A DNA stretch of 64,000 nt from Burkholderiales bacterium (GTDB lineage Bacteria; Pseudomonadota; Gammaproteobacteria; Burkholderiales; SG8-41), in NCBI GenBank assembly GCA_036262035.1, contig DATAJS010000031.1:186001-250000 (forward strand), written 5' to 3'. Shown piece by piece: positions 24,855-31,144 of the stretch. A program made the translations under genes and the position numbers. A model generated the notes under the pieces. The model was not told where the DNA came from. It saw nothing but the letters and a program-made list of their open reading frames with translations, and made no database searches. Within the stretch, counting starts at the first letter, position 1. Each line of letters starts with the position of its first letter.

Positions 24855-24871
24855 TGCACCGTGTTCGTTCG
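24855..24871 (+). promoter_or_regulatory. Weak NtrC-like site upstream of nrtA
   Basis: TGCAC-N7-GTTCG matches the NtrC consensus TGCAC-N7-GTGCA with one half degraded. Centre about 77 bases upstream of the predicted nrtA transcript start. A self-complementary GGTGCACC overlaps it. Confidence 0.35.
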
Positions 24872-24914
24872 CCCACGCCTGGGCTTTCTCTCCCTTCCTG
24901 CTGTCATACCCGCC

Positions 24915-24930
24915 TGGCACAGTCCGTGCT
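24915..24930 (+). promoter_or_regulatory. Sigma-54 (-24/-12) promoter before nrtA
   Basis: TGGCACAGTCCGTGCT has GG at 24916-24917 and GC at 24928-24929, exactly ten bases apart. Predicted start near 24941, giving a leader of about 118 bases before the nrtA ATG. Confidence 0.8.
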
Positions 24931-24947
24931 CGATGCAATCCCGAAGC

Positions 24948-24990
24948 GACGGCCAATGACGGCCGTCTGACGTTGCGCCCGAGCGGGCGC
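24948..24990 (+). promoter_or_regulatory. ANTAR-target hairpins in the nrtA leader
   Basis: Hairpin 1: GACGGCC, loop AATGAC, GGCCGTC (24948-24967), a perfect 7-bp stem with a six-base loop having A at position 1 and G at position 4, the signature bound by ANTAR antiterminators. Hairpin 2: GCGCC, loop CGAGCG, GGCGC (24975-24990), a six-base loop with G4 but not A1; it could also fold as a tetraloop. Paired stem-loops before a terminator are the NasR/NasT target arrangement. Confidence 0.75.
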
Positions 24991-25004
24991 GATTCGAGAC
25001 AACG

Positions 25005-25048
25005 GCGTCCATGCAAGCGGCAGAACCGCTGCATGGGCGCTTTTTTTT
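25005..25048 (+). terminator. Intrinsic terminator (attenuator) before nrtA
   Basis: Left arm GCGTCCATGCAAGCGG (25005-25020), loop CAGAA, right arm 25026-25040, then eight T. It ends 10 bases before the nrtA start and directly follows the ANTAR hairpins, so it is the expected target of NasT antitermination. Confidence 0.88.
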
Positions 25049-25058
25049 GGGGATCGGT

Positions 25059-26330
25059 ATGGCCGAAGAACAGAAAGCCAGCGTCGACGCAGCGCGACGG
25101 CGCTTCATGCACAGAAGCGCGAGCACGCTCGGCGCGGCGGCACTGATGTCGCTGGTCCCGCCCGGCGTGCGCCAGGCCGCGTGGGCGGCGGGGTCCGACG
25201 CGCCCGAGAAGAAAATCGTTACGATCGGCTTCATCCCGCTCACCGACTGCGCTTCGGTCGTCATGGCCGCGGTCAACGAGTTCGACAAGAAATACGGCAT
25301 CCGGATCGTCCCCACCAAGGAAGCGTCGTGGGCGAGCGTGCGCGACAAGCTGGTCAACGGCGACATCGACGCCTCGCACGTCCTCTACGGTCTCATCTAC
25401 GGGCTGCACCTCGGCGTCGCCGGTCCGAAGAAGGACATGGCGATGCTGATGGCGCTCAACCACAACGGCCAGGCGATCACGCTCTCGAAAAAGCTCGCCG
25501 ACGCCGGCGTGAAGGACGGCGCGACGCTCGCCGCGCACATGAAGAAGGACAAGCGCGAATACACCTTCGCGCAGACCTTTCCGACCGGCACGCATGCGAT
25601 GTGGATCTACTACTGGCTCGCGGCGAACGGCATCCATCCGTTCAAGGATGCCAAGGCGGTGGTCGTGCCGCCGCCGCAGATGGTCGCGAACATGCGCGTG
25701 GGCAACATGGACGGCTTCTGCGTCGGCGAGCCCTGGGGTCATCGCGCGATCGCCGACGGCATCGGCTTCACCGCGATCACCACGCAGGACATCTGGAAGG
25801 ACCATCCCGAGAAAGTGCTCGGCTGCACCGCCGATTTCGTCAAGCAGAACCCGAACACCGCGCGCGCGATGACCGCCGCGATCATCGACGCGAGCCGCTG
25901 GATCGACGCGTCGCTGTCCAACCGCCAGAAGATGGCCGAAGTCGTCGCCGCGCCGGCCTACATCAATACGTCGGTCGACGTCATCAACCAGCGCATCCTC
26001 GGCCGCTACACCAACGGACTCGGCAGGACCTGGGACGATCCCAATCACATGAAGTTCTACGCCGACAGCACCGTCAACATGCCTTACCTCTCCGACGGCA
26101 TGTGGTTCCTGACGCAGCACCGCCGCTGGGGACTGCTCAAGAGCGATCCCGATTACCTCGCCGTGGCGAAACAGATCAACCGCATCGACCTCTATCGCGA
26201 AGCCGCGACGATGGCCAAGGCGAGCGTCGTGAAGGACGTGATGCGCACGTCGAAACTGATGGACGGCGCGGTCTGGGACGGCAAGGACCCGAAGAAGTAC
26301 GCGATGTCCTTTCCCATCCGCGCGGCGTAA
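25059..26330 (+). CDS. nrtA: Nitrate ABC transporter periplasmic binding protein (NrtA/NasF-like)
   Basis: 423-aa binding protein of the NrtA/CmpA family. The N-terminus has a twin-arginine signal (RRRFMHRSASTLGAAALMS), so it is probably exported folded by Tat. Family motifs: IGFIPLTDCASVVMA, YGIRIVPTKEASWASVRDKL, FPTGTHAMWIYYWLAANGI and VGEPWGHRAI. First gene of nrtA-nrtB-nrtD and controlled by the attenuator above. It could also serve a NasS-like sensing role, but the signal peptide favours transport. Confidence 0.92.
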   Translation: MAEEQKASVDAARRRFMHRSASTLGAAALMSLVPPGVRQAAWAAGSDAPEKKIVTIGFIPLTDCASVVMAAVNEFDKKYGIRIVPTKEASWASVRDKLVNGDIDASHVLYGLIYGLHLGVAGPKKDMAMLMALNHNGQAITLSKKLADAGVKDGATLAAHMKKDKREYTFAQTFPTGTHAMWIYYWLAANGIHPFKDAKAVVVPPPQMVANMRVGNMDGFCVGEPWGHRAIADGIGFTAITTQDIWKDHPEKVLGCTADFVKQNPNTARAMTAAIIDASRWIDASLSNRQKMAEVVAAPAYINTSVDVINQRILGRYTNGLGRTWDDPNHMKFYADSTVNMPYLSDGMWFLTQHRRWGLLKSDPDYLAVAKQINRIDLYREAATMAKASVVKDVMRTSKLMDGAVWDGKDPKKYAMSFPIRAA

Positions 26331-26342
26331 GGAGCCACGGCC

Positions 26343-27257
26343 ATGTCAGCAGCAGCTCAACCCCTCACCACGGCGCCTGCCGCGCCGACGCATCTCGCGA
26401 CGGTGATTCCGCATCCGGCCGCGCCCGCGCTCGCCGCGGCCGCTACGCGGGCGGCGGCCGGCCCGGCGATCTTCGATCGAAGCCGCGAGCGCGCACGCCG
26501 CGAGCTCACGGCGAAGATCGTCGCACCGATCGTCGGCGTGCTCGCGTTCCTCGGCGTCTGGGCGCTCGTCGCCCAGGGCGGCTCGATTCCCGGCCCCGCC
26601 AGGACGTGGGAAGCCGCGGTGCAGGTCTTCAGCGATCCCTTCTACAGAAACGGCCCGAACGACCAGGGCATCGCGTGGAAGATCGGCGGCTCGCTGAGCC
26701 GGGTCGGCATCGGCTTCGGCTTCGCGGCGCTGATCGGCATCCCGCTGGGGTTCCTCATCGGGCGCTCGACCTTCATGCGCAACATGGCCGAGCCGATCAT
26801 CGGGCTGCTGCGGCCGGTGAGCCCGCTGGCGTGGCTGCCCATCGGATTGCTCGTCTTCAAGGGCGCGGATCCCGCGGCGATCTGGACGATCTTCATCTCC
26901 AGCATCTGGCCGATGATCATCAACACCGCCGTCGGCGTGCAGCGCGTGCCGCAGGATTATCTCAACGTCGCGCGCGTGCTGAATCTCTCCGAGTGGAAGG
27001 TCTTCACCAGGATCCTCTTCCCGGCGGTGCTGCCTTACATGCTGACCGGCGTGCGCCTCTCGATGGGCGTCGCGTGGCTCGTCATCGTCGCCGCCGAGAT
27101 GCTGACCGGCGGGGTCGGCGTCGGCTTCTGGGTGTGGGACGAATGGAACAACCTCAAGGTCGAAAACATCCTGATCGCGATCCTCGTGATCGGCGTCATC
27201 GGGTTGCTGCTCGAGCATGCGCTGCTGCTGGTGGCGAAGCGGTGGCAGTACGACTAG
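26343..27257 (+). CDS. nrtB: Nitrate ABC transporter permease
   Basis: 304-aa permease, 12 bases after nrtA with GGAG upstream. After an Ala/Pro-rich cytoplasmic N-terminus (residues 1-45) it has about six membrane helices and the EAA-type loop (ARVLNLSEWKVFTRILFPAVLPYML) that contacts the ATPase. It resembles NrtB/SsuC-type permeases. Together with nrtA and nrtD it makes a complete importer. Confidence 0.93.
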   Translation: MSAAAQPLTTAPAAPTHLATVIPHPAAPALAAAATRAAAGPAIFDRSRERARRELTAKIVAPIVGVLAFLGVWALVAQGGSIPGPARTWEAAVQVFSDPFYRNGPNDQGIAWKIGGSLSRVGIGFGFAALIGIPLGFLIGRSTFMRNMAEPIIGLLRPVSPLAWLPIGLLVFKGADPAAIWTIFISSIWPMIINTAVGVQRVPQDYLNVARVLNLSEWKVFTRILFPAVLPYMLTGVRLSMGVAWLVIVAAEMLTGGVGVGFWVWDEWNNLKVENILIAILVIGVIGLLLEHALLLVAKRWQYD

Positions 27258-27264
27258 TCCAAAA

Positions 27265-27347
27265 GGTGATGAGGTGAAGGTGATGAGTGAAAGCGAAAAC
27301 ACCCCTATCTCATCACCCCCATCTCATCACTTCTATCTCATCACTCG
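27265..27347. repeat. Inverted tandem heptamer arms (TGATGAG / CTCATCA)
   Basis: Left arm 27265-27290 repeats GGTGATGAGG words; right arm 27307-27347 repeats ATCTCATCAC three times. They could pair into a long hairpin in the nrtB-nrtD gap, just before the nrtD start. Confidence 0.75.
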
Positions 27348-27360
27348 TTCATCAAAAGAC

Positions 27361-28152
27361 ATGGACCACTACCTGAAAATCGAATCCGTCGGCATGACGT
27401 TCGACACCAGGCAAGGCCCTTTCATCGCGCTGCGCGACATCGACCTCACGATCGAGAAAGGCCAGTTCGTGACGCTGATCGGACACTCGGGCTGCGGCAA
27501 GTCGACGCTGCTCAACCTGATCACCGGCCTGAACGTGCCGACGTCGGGCTACCTCTTTCTTTCCGGGCGCCAGATCGCAGGACCGGGGCCGGACCGCGGC
27601 GTGGTGTTCCAGAACCACTCGCTGCTGCCGTGGCTCACGTGCTTCGAGAACATCCATCTCGCGGTGGAGCGGGTGTTCGGCGCGACCGAGCCGAAGGCAA
27701 GGCTGGTCGAGCGGACGCAGCACGCGCTGGCCCTCGTGCACCTCGAGCACGCTGCCGACAAGCGCCCGCACGAGATCTCGGGCGGCATGAAGCAGCGCGT
27801 GGGCATCGCCCGTGCGCTGGCGATGGAGCCGAGGCTCCTGCTCATGGACGAGCCCTTCGGCGCCCTCGACGCGCTCACCCGCGCGCGGCTTCAGGACGAG
27901 CTCATGCGCATCGTCGCCGAGACCGGCAGCACCGTGGTGATGGTCACGCACGACGTCGACGAGGCGGTGCTGCTCGCCGACCGCGTGGTGATGATGACCA
28001 ACGGCCCGGCCGCGACGATCGGCGAGATCCTCGAAGTCGATCTCCCGCGCCCTCGCGATCGGCTGGCGCTGGCAAACGACCCGGCTTACATGCGGCTGAG
28101 GAAGGCGGTGCTGGAGTTCCTCTATCAGAAGCAGCTTAGGGAAACTGCGTAA
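27361..28152 (+). CDS. nrtD: Nitrate ABC transporter ATP-binding protein
   Basis: 263-aa ABC ATPase: Walker A GHSGCGKST, Q-loop VFQNHSLLPW, signature ISGGMKQR, Walker B LLLMDEP and a switch His in VMVTHDVDEA. The start at 27361 (MDHYLKIESVGM) matches the NrtD family; an in-frame ATG at 27283 would translate part of the heptamer repeat and is less likely. There is no NrtC-like fused binding domain. Confidence 0.92.
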   Translation: MDHYLKIESVGMTFDTRQGPFIALRDIDLTIEKGQFVTLIGHSGCGKSTLLNLITGLNVPTSGYLFLSGRQIAGPGPDRGVVFQNHSLLPWLTCFENIHLAVERVFGATEPKARLVERTQHALALVHLEHAADKRPHEISGGMKQRVGIARALAMEPRLLLMDEPFGALDALTRARLQDELMRIVAETGSTVVMVTHDVDEAVLLADRVVMMTNGPAATIGEILEVDLPRPRDRLALANDPAYMRLRKAVLEFLYQKQLRETA

Positions 28153-28154
28153 AT

Positions 28155-28250
28155 GTCATTGCGAGGAGCGAAGCGACGAAGCAATCCCGAGGCGCTCGTA
28201 ACCGTGCGTCACGAGATCGCCACGGCGCCTTCGGCGCCTCGCGATGACGG
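28155..28250. repeat. GTCATTGCGAGGAGCG intergenic element
   Basis: About 95-base imperfectly palindromic element between the convergent nrtD and kinase genes, starting GTCATTGCGAGGAGCGAAGC and ending CGCGATGACGG. A closely similar copy lies at 62119-62216 and partial copies at 47561 and 52741. Confidence 0.8.
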
Positions 28251-30002
28251 TCACGGCAACGCGTAGTGCACGAACAACATCACGAATATGACCACCGCCA
28301 GCACCGCCGACACGCCCTTCCAGAACAGCGCGGGGTTGCGGTCGAGCAGCGTCGGGCGGGTGCGGTTGACGAAATCGGCGCTCGGATGCCGCAGGTCGTA
28401 GACGAATTCGGACAGCGTCTCGTGGCGCCTCGAAGGGTCGGGATGCACCGCTTTCCTCAGCACCTCGTCGATCCACGCCGGGATCTCCCGGTCTTCGTCC
28501 AGCACCGATTCGTAGCGCAGCCGCCGCTGCGCCGCCACGGTCCTCGCGCGAGACACTTCGGCGCCGTAGGGCAGCCGTCCCGACAGCATCTGATACGCGA
28601 TCACGCCGAGCGAGAAGAGGTCGGACTGCGCGGTGCCGGTCTCGCCGAGGAAGTACTCCGGCGCCGCGTATTGCTCGGTGCCGAGGACGCCTTCGCGATC
28701 GAGCGGCGAATCCATCTCGGCGATGCCCGCGACCCGCGTCGCGCCGAAGTCGATGATCTTCACCGTGCCGGTGCGGTCGATCATCACGTTGGCAGGCCTC
28801 AGGTCCTGATGGACCATCTCGAGCCGGTGAAAAGCCTGCAGGCCTTTGGCGATCTGCTCGACGATGCGCCGCACCGTGTCGGCGTCCGGCCGGGGGTTGT
28901 CGATCATCCATTGCGCGAGCGTCTGGCCGTCGACGTACTCGGTGACGACGTAGAGCGCGCGCCGCGGCCGCGTCGGCGGACGCGCTTTCAGCACGTGAGC
29001 GCTGGCTATGCGCCTCGCGACCCACTCCTCCATGAGAAAGCGTTCCAGGTACGCGGCATCGCCCGAGAGGTCGACCGACGGCGTCTTCAATACGACCGGC
29101 GCATCGCTGTCGCCATCCAGAGCGAGATAGATGTGGCTGCGGCTGCTGCCGTGGATCTCGCGCACGATGCGATAGCCGTCGAGCTCCGTGCGCGGGTGGA
29201 GCAGCGGCGGCAGCGCCAAGCCCGACGCCTGCTTGCGGATCTCGCCGGCGCCATGGTCCGGCACGTCGTCGATCGCGACGATCTGCACCGTGAGGTTGTC
29301 GCCGCTGCCGCGGCGGTACGCCTCTTCGACGATGCGCTTCGCCGCCGCGTCGAGGTCCGCCCGTCCGGTGCGGATCGCGTCGACGATGAAGGACGGCGTG
29401 ACGTGCTCGTGCACCCCGTCGGTGGCGAGCAGGAAGAGATCGCCGCGCTCGACCGGATGCGCCTCGTAATCGATCTCTATCGTGGGATTGAAGCCGACCG
29501 CGCGCGACAGATAGCTCTGGTCCTCGGAGACCCACACGCGGTGGTCGTTGGTGAGCTGCTCGAGCGAGCCGCCGTGCACGCGATAGACGCGGGTATCGCC
29601 GACGTGGAAAACATGGGCGGTCGTCGATTTGACGATCAGGCCCGCCAGCGTGCAGACGTAGCCCTTCTCCTTGTCGTAGCGGTACTGGCTCTGCCGCGTC
29701 TTGGCGTGCAGCCACGAGTTGGTCGCATCGATCACGCGCTCGACCGACTTCTTCACCGACCACGCATCGGAGGTGCAGTAATAGTCGTCGACCAGGCCGT
29801 GAACCGCGAACTCCGCGGCGATCCGGGACACCTCGCTGCTGCTGACGCCGTCGGCGAGCGCGACCGCGATGCCCTTGGAAGAGAGCTGGGGCTCTTCGGG
29901 AACGAAGACGCCGTGGAAATCCTGGTTGACCGCCTTGCGGCCCCGTTCCGAACGCTGGCCGACGGACACCCTGAGGGTGCGCGCCGGCGCTTCCGTCTTC
30001 AC
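28251..30002 (-). CDS. Bifunctional PP2C phosphatase / Ser-Thr protein kinase, membrane-anchored
   Basis: 583-aa fusion. N-terminal PP2C-type phosphatase (about 10-250: ALADGVSS, VFHVGDTRVYR, LATDGVHE, GSGDNLTVQIV), then a Hanks-type kinase (about 270-530: VVLKTP lysine, VHQDLRPANVMI catalytic loop, IIDFGATR) and a C-terminal membrane helix (VLAVVIFVMLFVHYAL). The GTG start overlaps the FNT stop (GTGA), so both are made together. The same neighbour set occurs in nitrate-assimilation clusters of Pseudomonas-like bacteria. A role in gating nitrite/nitrate uptake by phosphorylation is inferred from context only. Confidence 0.9.
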   Translation of the reverse strand: MKTEAPARTLRVSVGQRSERGRKAVNQDFHGVFVPEEPQLSSKGIAVALADGVSSSEVSRIAAEFAVHGLVDDYYCTSDAWSVKKSVERVIDATNSWLHAKTRQSQYRYDKEKGYVCTLAGLIVKSTTAHVFHVGDTRVYRVHGGSLEQLTNDHRVWVSEDQSYLSRAVGFNPTIEIDYEAHPVERGDLFLLATDGVHEHVTPSFIVDAIRTGRADLDAAAKRIVEEAYRRGSGDNLTVQIVAIDDVPDHGAGEIRKQASGLALPPLLHPRTELDGYRIVREIHGSSRSHIYLALDGDSDAPVVLKTPSVDLSGDAAYLERFLMEEWVARRIASAHVLKARPPTRPRRALYVVTEYVDGQTLAQWMIDNPRPDADTVRRIVEQIAKGLQAFHRLEMVHQDLRPANVMIDRTGTVKIIDFGATRVAGIAEMDSPLDREGVLGTEQYAAPEYFLGETGTAQSDLFSLGVIAYQMLSGRLPYGAEVSRARTVAAQRRLRYESVLDEDREIPAWIDEVLRKAVHPDPSRRHETLSEFVYDLRHPSADFVNRTRPTLLDRNPALFWKGVSAVLAVVIFVMLFVHYALP

Positions 30003-30820
30003 GCGACGCGCGCGAGCTTGCGCTTGGGCGCGGTCTTCACGTGAGTCGCGTAGAGCGTCAGACCGGTGAAGGCGAGACCGCCGGCGATGTTGCCGAGGAT
30101 CGTCGGGATCTCGTTCCAGACGAGGTAGTCCATGATCGAGAACTTGCCGCCGAGCATGATCGCGGTCGGGAACAGGAACATGTTGACCACCGAGTGCTCG
30201 AAGGTCATCGCGAAGAACACCATGATCGGCATCCACATCGCGAGCACCTTGCCGCCGACCGTGGTCGAGATCATCGCGCCGACGACGCCCATCGACACCA
30301 TCCAGTTGCAGAGCGCCGCACGCAGGAACAGCGTCAGCATGCCGGCCGCGCCGTATTGCGCGTAACCGAGCGTGCGCGATTCGCCGATGCTGCCGAGCAT
30401 GTGGCCGAGCTTGCCGGCGTCGGTCTGGAAGCCGTAGGTGAAGACCGTCGCCATGATGACCGCGACGGTGAACGCGCCCGCGAAGTTGCCGCAGAACACC
30501 AGGCCCCAGTTTCTCAGCACCCCTTTCAGCGTGACGCCCGGCCGCTTGTCGATCAGCGCGAGCGGCGCCAGCACGAACACCCCGGTCACCAGATCCAAGC
30601 CCATCAGATAGAGCATGCAGAAGCCGACGGGGAACAGGATCGCGCCGATGATCGGATAGCCCGTTTGCAGCGCGACGCTGACCGCGAACACCGCCGCCAG
30701 CGCGAGGATCGCCCCCGCCATGTAGGCGCGGATCAGCGTGTCGCGTGTCGACATGAAGATCTTCGATTCGCCGGCGTCGACCATCTTGGTCACGAACTCT
30801 GAAGGAGCCACGTAAGCCAT
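29999..30820 (-). CDS. Formate/nitrite transporter (FNT/NirC family)
   Basis: 273-aa FNT channel with six membrane helices and conserved segments FCGNFAGA, FLRAALCNWMVSMGV, FFAMTFEHSVVNMFLFP and LGNIAGGLAF, including the central His (in FEHSVVN) that controls anion conduction. The start at 30820 (MAYVAPSEFV) follows GGGGATAGAG. It is expressed from a sigma-54 promoter divergent from nirB and coupled to the kinase gene. Probably moves nitrite (possibly nitrate) across the inner membrane. Confidence 0.9.
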   Translation of the reverse strand: MAYVAPSEFVTKMVDAGESKIFMSTRDTLIRAYMAGAILALAAVFAVSVALQTGYPIIGAILFPVGFCMLYLMGLDLVTGVFVLAPLALIDKRPGVTLKGVLRNWGLVFCGNFAGAFTVAVIMATVFTYGFQTDAGKLGHMLGSIGESRTLGYAQYGAAGMLTLFLRAALCNWMVSMGVVGAMISTTVGGKVLAMWMPIMVFFAMTFEHSVVNMFLFPTAIMLGGKFSIMDYLVWNEIPTILGNIAGGLAFTGLTLYATHVKTAPKRKLARVA

Positions 30821-30863
30821 CTCTATCCCCGATTCGAATGTGTGGAAAACGGGCGCGCTCCAA

Positions 30864-30879
30864 CGCAAGAGGTATGCCA
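30864..30879 (-). promoter_or_regulatory. Sigma-54 (-24/-12) promoter for FNT-kinase operon
   Basis: On the minus strand TGGCATACCTCTTGCG is a near-consensus -24/-12 element (GG, ten bases, GC, with TTGC). Predicted start near 30854, about 34 bases before the FNT start codon. It is the best match of the four in this cluster. Confidence 0.82.
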
Positions 30880-30887
30880 TTGGTCGA

Positions 30888-31084
30888 TGCGTGAGGCGTG
30901 AGGCACGAGGAGTGAGGCGTTAGGGCGGGGCGTCGTGCGCGCTCTCGGTGCGCGTGCGCTTGCGGCTGCACTCGATTCGTGCGCGCTCAATCGAAACGCA
31001 GCAGCTTTCATTGACCGACGGATTAGATCTGCTGCGACTTTGCCCCTGCATACGCCTCACACCTCGCCCCCCAAACCTGACGCA
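30888..31084. repeat. Inverted tandem arms (GCGTGAGG / ACGCCTCAC) around NtrC sites
   Basis: Left arm 30888-30930 repeats GCGTGAGGC words; right arm 31049-31084 carries the complement (TACGCCTCACACCTCGCCC). Between them lie the two NtrC-like sites. This occupies most of the 324-base divergent FNT/nirB spacer. Confidence 0.65.
30936..30983. promoter_or_regulatory. Two NtrC-like binding sites between FNT and nirB
   Basis: TGCGC-N7-GTGCG at 30936-30952 and TGCAC-N7-GTGCG at 30967-30983 match the NtrC dyad TGCAC-N7-GTGCA. Centres are 31 bases apart, about three helical turns, as in classic NtrC enhancers. They lie upstream of both divergent sigma-54 promoters (about 90-120 bases from the FNT start and 140-170 from the nirB start). 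Confidence 0.65.
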
Positions 31085-31090
31085 TTCAAG

Positions 31091-31106
31091 TGGCATACAT
31101 CGTGCT
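31091..31106 (+). promoter_or_regulatory. Sigma-54 (-24/-12) promoter before nirB
   Basis: TGGCATACATCGTGCT has GG at 31092-31093 and GC at 31104-31105, ten bases apart. Predicted start near 31117, with a short leader to the nirB ATG at 31145 and no terminator in it. Confidence 0.75.
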
Positions 31107-31144
31107 GAAGCTCCGCCCGACTTTGTTGGGGAAGCGAGAAGAAC

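Noticed and set aside
27283-27360. Earlier start for nrtD giving a 26-residue extension
   Set aside because: The extension would translate the heptamer repeat and has no NrtD similarity; the ATG at 27361 aligns with the family.
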